Source: Natronolimnobius baerhuensis (GTDB taxonomy: Archaea; Halobacteriota; Halobacteria; Halobacteriales; Natrialbaceae). From it: a stretch of 64,000 nt of DNA. The position numbers and the translations under genes were made by a program. The stretch lies in NCBI RefSeq assembly GCF_002177135.1, contig NZ_MWPH01000001.1:558001-622000 (forward strand). Direction: 5' to 3'. The notes beneath the pieces were generated by a model, which was given only the letters and a program-made list of their open reading frames with translations, searched no databases and was not told the origin of the DNA. Of the stretch, positions 52,994 to 61,424 are shown piece by piece; positions within the stretch are counted from its first letter, which is position 1; every line of letters starts with the position of its first letter.

Positions 52994-53128
52994 GTCAGGA
53001 CCGCTTTTCAACACTTACCAGTCATCCGTTCACACCGGATACGCCTCGAGAGCCATCTCATGATCGCGTTGCTGTTGACCCTTGAGTGTGAGCGGTGGAT
53101 TCATTTCGGTGCCGTTCGATGGGTGGGT

Positions 53129-54370
53129 ATGGAAATCGCGACAGTGAGCGGCTACGCTCTCTCGTCACCAATCGACCCAGTACAGGACCGGCTGTTCCAT
53201 GGCGGCACGCGCCGTCTGCACAAGCGCGATGTTGTCCTCGTCGTCGTCGAAACGCGCGATGGCACCCGCGGGTTCGCAACCGCTGGAGCCAGCAGTTCCG
53301 CGATGCGCGAGTACTTCGAGGGCGACTCACAGGGGACGTTCGCCGATGTGGTCAACGACACCATCGCCGACGCACTCGAGGGTGAGACACTCGAGGAGAT
53401 CACTGACGTGGCGGCGCTCATTCGAGATACCGCATTACCAGCGCACCTGCAGACGGAAGCGATTTCGGCGCTCGATGTCGCACTGTACGATATCCGCGGA
53501 AAGGAACTCGGTGCACCAATTTACGAGTTGCTCGCCGAGGAGTACGACGACGAGCCGACGACGGAGATTCCGCTGTACGCGAGCGCGGGCATGTACATGG
53601 AACCCGAGGGCTACGCCGACCAGGCCGCAGTCATTGAAGACGCGGGCTTTTTCGGCTACAAGTACCGGCCCGGGATCGGTCCCGAGGGCGACCGCCAGAC
53701 GGTCGAGTTGCTCGCAGAGCGACTCTCGGAGACGGAATTCATGCTCGACGTCCACACCTGGTGGAAACTCGGCGAAGCCTACGGCGAAGACGTCGTCCGC
53801 GACCTTGTCGAACACGCCGCGGATTCGGGTGCCTACTGGGTCGAAGAACCCGTCGAGCCGACCGACCGCGAGGGGTATCGTCGGCTCGCCGAAACGGGCG
53901 CGCCACTCGCCGGCGGCGAAAGCGAGGAGACACCTGCGTCACTCGTCGAGCTCGGCGAAACCGGATCGGTCGCGTTCTTGCAAGGCGACGTTCGCCACCA
54001 CGAGGGCTTCACTGGCTGTCTCCCAGCAATCGAGTCCTGCCGTGGCCGCGACGTCGAGTTCGTCCCGCACAACTTCGGCACCTGGGTCGGTCTCATCGCC
54101 AACGCCCACCTCGTCGCCGCCGCGCCGGAGGTCCGACTGCTCGAGTACCCCGTCTTCGAGAACGACCCGCTCATCGACGCCGAGCCGGATCCGGGCATGT
54201 ACCCCTTCGAACTGTCCTTTGACATTCTCGAGGGCGAACCCGCGGTCTCTGACGGGCGGTTGACCGTCCCTGACGGGCCGGGACTCGGACTCGAGGTCGA
54301 CCTCGACGTCATCGAGGAGTATCCCTTCACCGAGGGGCCGTGGACTGAGTTCCAGTACGACGACGAGTAA
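53129..54370 (+). CDS. enolase-superfamily protein, mandelate racemase/muconate lactonizing type (A)
   Basis: The protein has 413 residues. The capping domain (MEIATVSGYALSSPIDPVQD) and barrel are present with metal ligands D in MLDVHTWW, E in YWVEEPVEP and E in LAGGESEETP, plus a catalytic His in FVPHNFGTWVG. The usual KxK motif appears as YKYRPG. It likely dehydrates a sugar acid to a keto-deoxy acid. The second copy at 55446 differs in its base motif, so the two probably have different substrates. Confidence 0.88.
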   Translation: MEIATVSGYALSSPIDPVQDRLFHGGTRRLHKRDVVLVVVETRDGTRGFATAGASSSAMREYFEGDSQGTFADVVNDTIADALEGETLEEITDVAALIRDTALPAHLQTEAISALDVALYDIRGKELGAPIYELLAEEYDDEPTTEIPLYASAGMYMEPEGYADQAAVIEDAGFFGYKYRPGIGPEGDRQTVELLAERLSETEFMLDVHTWWKLGEAYGEDVVRDLVEHAADSGAYWVEEPVEPTDREGYRRLAETGAPLAGGESEETPASLVELGETGSVAFLQGDVRHHEGFTGCLPAIESCRGRDVEFVPHNFGTWVGLIANAHLVAAAPEVRLLEYPVFENDPLIDAEPDPGMYPFELSFDILEGEPAVSDGRLTVPDGPGLGLEVDLDVIEEYPFTEGPWTEFQYDDE

Positions 54371-54383
54371 AATCGGTGGCTGA

Positions 54384-55322
54384 CTACTCGAGCAGGCGCT
54401 CGAGGTCGTCGTCGAGTTGCTGATAAATCTCTTCGGCGCGGCGTTCGTCCGCGTCCGACAGCGGCTGAATGGGTTCGCGCACGTTGCCGCCGTTGAGTCC
54501 GGCGAGTTCGAGTGCCTTTTTCACTGCGGAGACGCTGATTGCACCGGGAATCTCGTTGTGCTGGCCAGTTTCCTCGCGGAACTGCTGGTACGGCAGGCAA
54601 GCGTTTCGAAGTTCGCGGGCGCGTTCCCAATCGCCACTCGAGAGTGCGTCGAAGAGTGCGAGGCCGACTTCGGGGCGGAAGTTGCTGACGCCGGCGGAGA
54701 AGCCTTCGATGCCTTCTGCCCAAAAGGAGACGGCGTAGGGTTCGGCGAGGCCATCGACCCAGACGACGTCGTCCGCGCCAGCGGCAACGCCAGCGCCGAG
54801 TTTGATCGGGTCTGGCAGGGCGTACTTGATGCCGACGACGCCGTCGATGCGGGTGAGGTCGCCGAGGTACTCGACGGATGGCTCGAAGCCGCGGACGTAG
54901 GGAACGAGTGGCGTCTCGGTCGCCGCGTCGAGTTTTCGGTAGTACTCGAGGAGGCCGCGCTCGTGGATGTAGGTGTGATCCGGCGGCATGATCATCATCG
55001 CGTCGACGCCGATCTCGTCGTAGCGCTCGATCAGGTCGATTGCGTTGGTCGTACTGCCGCCAACGCCGGCGAGGACGCAGGCATCGTCGGGCAGTGCGTC
55101 GACGCTCGTTTCCGCAACTGCGACGCGTTCGTCTTGCGAAAGAGAGTGATACTCGCTGATGTTCGCCGTCGCGAGGAACGTTTCGATACCGGCACTCGAG
55201 AGTGTCTCGGCGTTCTCGCGGATGTCATCGTGGATGATCCGACCCTCGTCGTCGAACGGCGTCAGCAGTCCAACGGCGACACCGCGGAGATGCTCCCGTA
55301 CGTCGTCAGCTGCAACTGTCAT
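54384..55322 (-). CDS. DapA/KDG-aldolase superfamily lyase
   Basis: The protein has 312 residues in the (beta/alpha)8 NAL/DHDPS fold. It has GVAVGLLTPFDDEGRI, ATANISEYHSLSQDERVAVA, GVGGSTTNAIDLIERYDE, the tyrosine in PLVPYVRGFE and the Schiff-base lysine in VVGIKYALPDP. In haloarchaea KdgA-type members cleave or dehydrate keto-deoxy sugar acids. It lies between two enolase-superfamily genes, consistent with acting on their product. Confidence 0.88.
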   Translation of the reverse strand: MTVAADDVREHLRGVAVGLLTPFDDEGRIIHDDIRENAETLSSAGIETFLATANISEYHSLSQDERVAVAETSVDALPDDACVLAGVGGSTTNAIDLIERYDEIGVDAMMIMPPDHTYIHERGLLEYYRKLDAATETPLVPYVRGFEPSVEYLGDLTRIDGVVGIKYALPDPIKLGAGVAAGADDVVWVDGLAEPYAVSFWAEGIEGFSAGVSNFRPEVGLALFDALSSGDWERARELRNACLPYQQFREETGQHNEIPGAISVSAVKKALELAGLNGGNVREPIQPLSDADERRAEEIYQQLDDDLERLLE

Positions 55323-55414
55323 ACGAGCGTTCTGACCGCGGATTACATTAAACCCATCGACGCTCTCGTCGGCGCTCAGACCGGCAACGGGCGTCGTTTG
55401 CCCTCGAGCACAAG

Positions 55415-55421
55415 CTATATT
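55415..55421 (+). promoter_or_regulatory. TATA box for the second enolase-superfamily gene
   Basis: ctatatt lies about 28 bp ahead of the ATG at 55446. Confidence 0.5.
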
Positions 55422-55445
55422 GGACCCCCGACCGGGCGTCTATGC

Positions 55446-56582
55446 ATGCACATCACCGATCTCGAGACGATTCCGATCAGCCACTCACTGCCTGACGGCC
55501 ACGGCCTCGGCGACGCGCGAAGCTTCGGCCACGACCGGGCGACGACACTCCTGCGATTGGAAACGGATACCGGTCTCGAGGGCTGGGGCGAGGCGTTCGC
55601 ACCGGGACGAATCGTCGAGGCAACGGTCGCGGAACTGTTCGCCGAGGACGTACTCGGGATGGACCCATTCGCCGTCGAATCGCTCGCCGTCGAGTCCTAT
55701 ACGAACCCGTATCATTTCGGCGGGGATGTCTTCGTCCAGAGCGTCGTCAGCGCCATCGACGTGGCCTGCTGGGATATTATCGGCAAATCACTCGAGCGGC
55801 CGGTCCACCGGATTCTCGGCGGCACAGAGTGCGAGTCGCTCGTCCCCTACGCCTCAACGATGTACTTCACCGAGCAAGAGCGCCCGCTCGAAGAGCCGAT
55901 TCAGGAAGCCGTCGACGAGGGATTCACGGCGGCGAAGATCAAGATCGGCGCGAACACCGACACTGACGTCGAACGGGTGCGAACCGCTCGAGAGGTTCTC
56001 GGCGACGACGGCCGATTGATGGTCGACATGAACGGCAACTATCGGCCCCACCAGGCAATCGAGACGGCACACGCGATTGCCGAGTACGACATCGACTGGA
56101 TCGAAGAGCCAGTGCCGCCGGAAAACGACAGTGGCTATCAGGACGTGAAAGCGGCCACCGACATCCCAATTGCTGCTGGCGAAGCCCACTACGGTCGATT
56201 CGCGTTCAAGAAACTTATCGACAACCGTGCGGTCGATATCGTCCAGCCGAACCTCGGCCGCTGTGGTGGGCTCTCGGAAGCCCGACTTATCGCCGACATG
56301 GCGACCACCGAAAACGTCGCCGTCAGACCCCACATCTGGAACAGCGCCGTCGGCATGGCCGCTGCAATCCAGTTCGCCGCGAGCGTCACCGACTACCCGC
56401 ACACCCGCAACATCCCCGACCCCATGCTGATCGAGTTCGACCGCAGCGAGAACCCACTTCGGGAAGACCTTCTCGAGTCGCCGTTCGATCCATCCGGCGG
56501 CGAACTCGACGTCCCACAGGAACCCGGACTCGGGATTTCAATCGACGAGGACGCCCTCGAGCGCTATCGCAGCGACGAGTAA
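55446..56582 (+). CDS. enolase-superfamily sugar-acid dehydratase, mandelate racemase type (B)
   Basis: The protein has 378 residues. It carries the KxK motif in AAKIKIGANTDTD, metal ligands D in LMVDMNGNY, E in DWIEEPVPPEN and E in IAAGEAHYGR, and the catalytic His in VRPHIWNSAVG. The dyad partner region reads QPNLGRCGG, with Asn where Asp is common. Likely substrates are aldonic or uronic acids such as galactonate, gluconate or rhamnonate. It is preceded by its own TATA box and divergent from the aldolase gene. Confidence 0.9.
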   Translation: MHITDLETIPISHSLPDGHGLGDARSFGHDRATTLLRLETDTGLEGWGEAFAPGRIVEATVAELFAEDVLGMDPFAVESLAVESYTNPYHFGGDVFVQSVVSAIDVACWDIIGKSLERPVHRILGGTECESLVPYASTMYFTEQERPLEEPIQEAVDEGFTAAKIKIGANTDTDVERVRTAREVLGDDGRLMVDMNGNYRPHQAIETAHAIAEYDIDWIEEPVPPENDSGYQDVKAATDIPIAAGEAHYGRFAFKKLIDNRAVDIVQPNLGRCGGLSEARLIADMATTENVAVRPHIWNSAVGMAAAIQFAASVTDYPHTRNIPDPMLIEFDRSENPLREDLLESPFDPSGGELDVPQEPGLGISIDEDALERYRSDE

Positions 56583-56918
56583 CACACCTGTGTTTCAAAT
56601 ATCGAAGCGAAAACCATCCGGCAGCACCGAACGGTTGGGCTGACACCCAGTAGGCAGCTACCATTCCATCACACAGCCTCGAGAGGCCCACATCCCGATG
56701 TAGAACAGAATATCTGCGAAATGAATTACACAGGTACGATTGTAACAGTCGTGAGGTCGTTATCGATTCTCACGGAGGACGCAAACTCACATATTCGGTT
56801 ATACCGGACGCAGCGAGCGAGGTATTCACACATCACAGATACCTCTCGAGGTCGCTGAATCAGTACAGTGTTCAAGTCGGGGGAACCCGCACGAAAAAAC
56901 GTCAACAGTCGTTCGAAA
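56583..56918. other. 336-bp gene-free region
   Basis: No gene is seen between the convergent enolase-superfamily and uronate-dehydrogenase-like genes. aacaca-cc-tgtgtt (56581-56594) is a small stem right at the stop codon of the enolase-superfamily gene and may help end its transcript. The rest is lower in G+C than its neighbours. Confidence 0.5.
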
Positions 56919-57758
56919 CTACGCTGGCGGTTCGTCCCACTCCTCGCCGTTATCCTGTGGCGTGTAGCCGATAAGCGAGCGCGCGTGCTCGAGTGAGTAC
57001 CAGCGTCGGTCGTTATCACTGACGCCGTGAAAAATCTCGAACCCATCGAGATCGGCCTGCAGACAACAGTCGATCTGATGGGCGAAATCCCGGCGAGATT
57101 GCCACATCGCTTTCATGCGGGCGACGTTTCGGTCGTACTCGTCGCTGCCGTGTTCGAACTCGTCGTTGTCCGCTTTCTCTTCGGCATCACCGTACGGGTG
57201 ATCGTACGCAGCCGAATTGACCGTACAGATTCGGATCGCGTAACACCGCTCAAGTGCAGAGTCGTTCTCGACGTACTGGCGGCCGAGGTTCTCACCGAAC
57301 GCCTTGGTCGTCCCATAGTACGAATCAGGGCGCACGGGATCGGTTCGCTCGAGAGCTATTCCGTGCCCCGGCTGATAGATGTCTGGCGCGTGTTCTTCCT
57401 CGTACATGCCCATGACGTGGTTCGTCGAGCCGAAAATCATCGTCTCGACGCCAGCGTCGTCGGCCGCCTTGAGTACGTTGTGCATACCCTCGATGTTCGG
57501 ATCGTGGACCTGCTCCCAGGTGCCGTCTGTCTCGGGATACGCCGCAAGGTGGATTACGGCGTCCTGTCCGTCGAAGGCAGGTCGAATGGCGTTGTAGTCG
57601 CCGACGTCTGCAAGAACAGTGTCGTAACCGCCGTATGGGTGACTGTCGTCGCGATCCGACCGGTTCAGATAAGTAAACTCGTAGTCGTCGCGGTCATGAA
57701 GATGGTCGATGATCGCTGTGCCGCACCGACCGTACGCGCCAGTGACCAGTACGTTCAT
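56919..57758 (-). CDS. NAD-dependent epimerase/uronate dehydrogenase-like protein
   Basis: The protein has 279 residues. It is an extended SDR with MNVLVTGAYGRCGTAIIDHL (GxxGxxG), the catalytic SYYGTTKAFGE (YxxxK) and IFGSTNHVMG. The small size and layout match uronate dehydrogenases, which oxidise galacturonate or glucuronate to the aldaric acid lactone. The neighbours (dehydratases, aldolase) support a uronate pathway. A TATA box on the minus strand is at 57781-57788. Confidence 0.87.
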   Translation of the reverse strand: MNVLVTGAYGRCGTAIIDHLHDRDDYEFTYLNRSDRDDSHPYGGYDTVLADVGDYNAIRPAFDGQDAVIHLAAYPETDGTWEQVHDPNIEGMHNVLKAADDAGVETMIFGSTNHVMGMYEEEHAPDIYQPGHGIALERTDPVRPDSYYGTTKAFGENLGRQYVENDSALERCYAIRICTVNSAAYDHPYGDAEEKADNDEFEHGSDEYDRNVARMKAMWQSRRDFAHQIDCCLQADLDGFEIFHGVSDNDRRWYSLEHARSLIGYTPQDNGEEWDEPPA

Positions 57759-57780
57759 ACCGCTAGCAGGGCGCGTAACC

Positions 57781-57788
57781 GATATAAA
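57781..57788 (-). promoter_or_regulatory. TATA box for the uronate dehydrogenase-like gene
   Basis: On the minus strand tttatatc is about 27 bp ahead of the ATG at 57758, so this gene has its own promoter despite the adjacent mutarotase gene. Confidence 0.5.
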
Positions 57789-57803
57789 CGCTTGGGAGAC
57801 GCC

Positions 57804-58109
57804 TCACCGCAGCCGATACACTTCGTCCATCCACCCGCCGTCCTCGCTTGGCTCGAGAATGCCGTCCATCACCTTGTCCCAATCAGCCTGGGCCTCGCTC
57901 TCGTTCATGACCTCCTTGAGCGCATCTGGGTCCTCGAGTTCCAGAAACCCGAAGACGTGGCCGTCTCGCTCGAAGACGGAGTAGGTCTCGATGCCGGCGT
58001 CGGACTCGAGATACGCCGCCTCGAGTGCGTCGTGGACGTTTTCGTGAGTCTCTCGATACGCATCGCGCTGTCCGTCGACGATTGCTAGGTGGAACGCAAT
58101 TCGCTCCAT
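57804..58109 (-). CDS. L-rhamnose mutarotase-like protein (RhaM/DUF718)
   Basis: The protein has 101 residues with the dimeric ferredoxin-like fold of the family. It begins MERIAFHLAIVDGQRDAYR and carries HENVHDALEAAYLESDAG, ETYSVFERDGHVFGFLELED, and the end WMDEVYRLR. RhaM interconverts the anomers of L-rhamnose. Its place here hints that the degraded glycan contains rhamnose. The substrate of this protein has not been shown. Confidence 0.87.
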   Translation of the reverse strand: MERIAFHLAIVDGQRDAYRETHENVHDALEAAYLESDAGIETYSVFERDGHVFGFLELEDPDALKEVMNESEAQADWDKVMDGILEPSEDGGWMDEVYRLR

Positions 58110-58176
58110 AGAAATAGATCAGTTCAGGAGCACATAGCCGTTTGGGTCGGCGAATCCGCAGGCAGGTACCTGCGAA

Positions 58177-59178
58177 CTACTCGAGGTCGACTGTTACCCG
58201 TTCGCCCGTGCGCGCCGACTCGTAGGCTGCATCGAGCAGTGCCGTCACTCGGACGACGTCATCGACCGTCGCTGGCGGTTCGGTTCCGGACTCGATGGCC
58301 TCGAGAAAGGCCTCGACTTTCCCGGGTGCGTCCTCGTGGTCGACCGCACAGACCGATTCGGCACCGTCGGCGTCGAGTTCTGTCAGCGTGGGCCGCCCCC
58401 AGTCGCGACTGGTCAACTCGAGTGCGCCGTCGTCGTCCCAGATACGGATGCGCTCGCGTTCGGTCGGCGCAGTTGCGGTGTCGCTCATCGACGCGAGCGT
58501 CCCGTTTGCGAATCGAATCGAAAGGACGGATTCTTGGTCGATTTCTTCGGCATCGTCGTAGAACGTCATCTCGGCCGACACGGATTCGGGCTTGAGGCCA
58601 GTCATCCAGACGAGTGACTCGAGGACGTGCGTGCCGACGCTAAAGAGATGGCCACGCCCGCCCACGTCGGGGTCCGTTCGCCAGTTCGTGCCGGACTCGA
58701 AGTGATGCGTCCAGTCCTGGGTGAGTTCGCCGGTCATGAACGTCGGCTCTGCATCGCCCTCGTTCCAGCGCTCGTAGCCCCGGCTGAACGCCGGATCGAG
58801 ATGACGCTGATAGCCCGCCATCAGCACCTGCGAACTGTCTTCGAACAGCGCAGCGACCTCTCGAGCCTCCTCGAGGTCGATGACGACCGGCTTCTCACAG
58901 AGCACGTGGAGGCCGCGGTCGAACGCCTCGAAAATCTGGCGGTGATGAAACGCCGGTGGCGTCGCGATAATGACTGCATCGAGATCGTGGGCGTCGTACA
59001 GCGCCGTTTCGTCGGTGTAACAGGCGTCCTCATCGACGCCGAACTCCTCGACTGCCGTCTCGAGATTGTCCGTATTCACGTCGACGACGGCCTCGAGCGT
59101 CGCGTTCGGATGGTCGAGCAGTTGCTGTGCGAGCAATTTTCCAAACCCGCCGAGCCCCAGAATCGCAGTCCGAATCAT
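58177..59178 (-). CDS. Gfo/Idh/MocA family oxidoreductase
   Basis: The protein has 333 residues from the ATG at 59178 (MIRTAILGLGGFGKLLAQQ). The Rossmann domain (GLGGFG), the motif LCEKPVVIDLEEAREVA with the EKP triad, and the C-terminal sheet region (FMTGELTQDWTHHFESG, GGRGHLFSVGTHVLESL) are typical of the family. These enzymes oxidise, epimerise or hydrolyse sugars using NAD(P). Genes for it and for a ThuA protein occur together in sugar clusters. Confidence 0.92.
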   Translation of the reverse strand: MIRTAILGLGGFGKLLAQQLLDHPNATLEAVVDVNTDNLETAVEEFGVDEDACYTDETALYDAHDLDAVIIATPPAFHHRQIFEAFDRGLHVLCEKPVVIDLEEAREVAALFEDSSQVLMAGYQRHLDPAFSRGYERWNEGDAEPTFMTGELTQDWTHHFESGTNWRTDPDVGGRGHLFSVGTHVLESLVWMTGLKPESVSAEMTFYDDAEEIDQESVLSIRFANGTLASMSDTATAPTERERIRIWDDDGALELTSRDWGRPTLTELDADGAESVCAVDHEDAPGKVEAFLEAIESGTEPPATVDDVVRVTALLDAAYESARTGERVTVDLE

Positions 59179-59268
59179 GGCTCGAACAACAGAGAGTCGG
59201 CAGTTAGGTGTTTCCCTTCCGCCACTGGCACTGCCAGAAGGCGCCACCCTCGAGTGCGATACCGACGA

Positions 59269-59946
59269 TCACTCGAACGCCAGTCGACCGAAGTACGACG
59301 GCGAGTGGTAGTCGGGTTCGGGTTCCGCAATCGGGTTCCACGTCGACTTTTGGGTGTCCGGCAGGCCGCTGCGATAAAGGTTCCCTCGCCACTCGGTTCC
59401 CGATTCGGGTGCGATCTCGAGGCCGGTCACGTCGCTGAGGACGGCAAACGGGATGCGGGCGGCCAGCCACCACGACTCGTCGTCCGGCGCTGACGCTTTC
59501 GTCGACCCTGAAACCGAGGTTCGAACGTCGACCTGCTCGGCTACGTCGGGCATGATCAGTTCGCGGCCGATCCCTCGTTCCTCCCAGTCGGTTTCCTGCC
59601 AGGCAAGTTTGAACTGTCCGCAGCAGTTGGGTTCGAAATTGAAATATCGCGAATCCTCGCCGGGAGTCGGATCGGCGAACAGTTCGACCGAACTGTCCTC
59701 GAACGTCGGTCCGTTCAACTCGGTCACCGACGCGGTGATCTCGGTGTCGTCGACCTGAAACTGCGCGTACAGTGCCGCCTCGTCGTAACAGAGTCGCGCC
59801 GTCGTCGCCGGCTTCGGTTCGTCGCCGTCGTGCCACGTGAACTCCTCGAGTGCGAGCGCGGGAACGTCGGCCCAGACTGTGTCAGTGTGCTCGCCCGTGA
59901 GTGGGACCTCTTCGGTGACTCGAGTGATCGAATAGGTTTTCGTCAT
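59269..59946 (-). CDS. CBM9-like carbohydrate-binding protein
   Basis: The protein has 225 residues and lacks a signal peptide. The segments ARLCYDEAALYAQFQVDDTEI, DSSVELFADPTPGEDSRYFNFE and WWLAARIPFAVL match the family 9-like carbohydrate-binding fold, often found in glycan-degrading loci. As a cytosolic stand-alone domain it may be an enzyme or binding protein of the same fold. The open frame to 59997 is not needed. Confidence 0.82.
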   Translation of the reverse strand: MTKTYSITRVTEEVPLTGEHTDTVWADVPALALEEFTWHDGDEPKPATTARLCYDEAALYAQFQVDDTEITASVTELNGPTFEDSSVELFADPTPGEDSRYFNFEPNCCGQFKLAWQETDWEERGIGRELIMPDVAEQVDVRTSVSGSTKASAPDDESWWLAARIPFAVLSDVTGLEIAPESGTEWRGNLYRSGLPDTQKSTWNPIAEPEPDYHSPSYFGRLAFE

Positions 59947-60096
59947 CGCTTGTCCGTGGATTTCGCCGACACTGAAATAAATTGCTGTGGTCGACACGCC
60001 GGCCCTGCGCGCCCGTGTCGTCGCGTCTCTGTCCGTCCATCGTCTTGCGTCGCAGTGTCATAAGAGCTATGGGTTCCCCACAAGACATGCGTTGAC

Positions 60097-61374
60097 ATGA
60101 CGACGACTGTCGACCTTCGCGAGCAGACATCGCTCGAGATAGCCGATGTTTGGGCTGGGACACCTGCACCGTTCGATTGCTACACGCACGGCGACCACCA
60201 GTTCGTCGCGTTCTACGACGCCGAGCGACGGCTGACAGTCGGGAGTCGCACGCTCGAGTCCGAGTCGTGGACGCTCGTCCGACTTCCCGAGGATCGACGG
60301 ATCGAGTGGGACGCGCACAACTCGCTCGTCCTCGCGGTCGACAGCGCCGGGCACCTCCACGTCAGCGGGAACATGCACGTCCATCCCCTGAAGTACTACC
60401 GGACGACCGAGCCACTCGCAATCGACACGCTCGAGCGCGTCGACGAGATGGTCGGCACAGACGAGCAGCAGGTGACGTACCCGCAGTTTCTGCGTGGGCC
60501 GGACGACGAACTCGTGTTCACATACCGCGACGGCTACAGCGGCGGCGGCAACTGGCTGTACAACGTCTACGACGCCTCGAGTCGCGAGTGGGAGCGACTG
60601 CTTTCGGAGCCGCTTACGTACGGTGGCGACGCGATGAACGCCTATCCCCACGGCCCGGTCGTCGGCCCCGACGGCACCTATCACGTCTGCTGGGTCTGGC
60701 GAGACCACGGCGGCGCACAGACGAACCACGACCTCTGTTACGCCCGCAGCCCCGACCTTCGTGAGTGGGAGACCAGTCAGGGCGAGCCACTCGAGGTCCC
60801 CATCGATATCAACTCGGGCGACCTCGTCGACCCCGTCCCACCCTACGGCGGGATGATCAACAACAACACGAAGATTGGCTTCGACAGCGAGGATCGGGTC
60901 ATCATTAGCTACCACAAGTTCGACCACGAGGGCAACACCCAACTCTACAACGCCCGCGCCGAGGCCAACGGCTGGGAGATCTACCAAACGACCGACTGGG
61001 ACTACCGGTGGGCCTTCGGCGGCGGTGGCACGATTCCGTTCGACATCGAGTTCGATCCGGTCGAACACGAGAACGGCCGACTCACCCAGACCTACGAACA
61101 CGTCGAGTACGGCACCGGCAAGTGGGTCCTCGAGGAGGAGACGCTGACGCCGACTGACTGGTACTCGCCGTGGCACACCTACCCTGACGACCTGCGCGAA
61201 GTGACTAGCGACTACCCCGGCATGCAGGTCAACTGGGCCGAAGACAGCGGCGACGCGCCCGGCGAAACGCAGTATGCGCTTCGCTGGGAAACGCTCGAGG
61301 AGAATCGCGATAGAGCCCGTGCGGATGACCCACCGGCGACGACGCTGACGCTGTACGCCTTCGACCGGCAGTAA
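60097..61374 (+). CDS. BNR_4-type beta-propeller, ulvan-lyase-like (PL24/PL25-like)
   Basis: The protein has 425 residues and no signal peptide. It shows the seven-bladed propeller pattern of BNR_4 proteins, including ulvan lyases: DAHNSLVLAVDSAGHLHVSG (His74), GNMHVHPLKYY, YPQFLRGPDDELVFTYRDG, and TNHDLCYARSPDLREWE (His211). By similarity a His/Tyr/Arg set would act on glucuronate-containing chains. Family members outside PL24/25 also exist, so lyase activity is inferred. The missing signal suggests it acts on imported oligosaccharides. Confidence 0.82.
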   Translation: MTTTVDLREQTSLEIADVWAGTPAPFDCYTHGDHQFVAFYDAERRLTVGSRTLESESWTLVRLPEDRRIEWDAHNSLVLAVDSAGHLHVSGNMHVHPLKYYRTTEPLAIDTLERVDEMVGTDEQQVTYPQFLRGPDDELVFTYRDGYSGGGNWLYNVYDASSREWERLLSEPLTYGGDAMNAYPHGPVVGPDGTYHVCWVWRDHGGAQTNHDLCYARSPDLREWETSQGEPLEVPIDINSGDLVDPVPPYGGMINNNTKIGFDSEDRVIISYHKFDHEGNTQLYNARAEANGWEIYQTTDWDYRWAFGGGGTIPFDIEFDPVEHENGRLTQTYEHVEYGTGKWVLEEETLTPTDWYSPWHTYPDDLREVTSDYPGMQVNWAEDSGDAPGETQYALRWETLEENRDRARADDPPATTLTLYAFDRQ

Positions 61375-61424
61375 CGGACTCGAACGTCGGTGCGTTTATG
61401 AGAGCCCCCATCCTGTGCCAGCAT

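Noticed and set aside
54417-55445. Plus-strand extension of the second enolase-superfamily gene
   Set aside because: It runs opposite the aldolase gene. The TATA box at 55415 and the conserved N-terminus MHITDLETIP fix the start at 55446.
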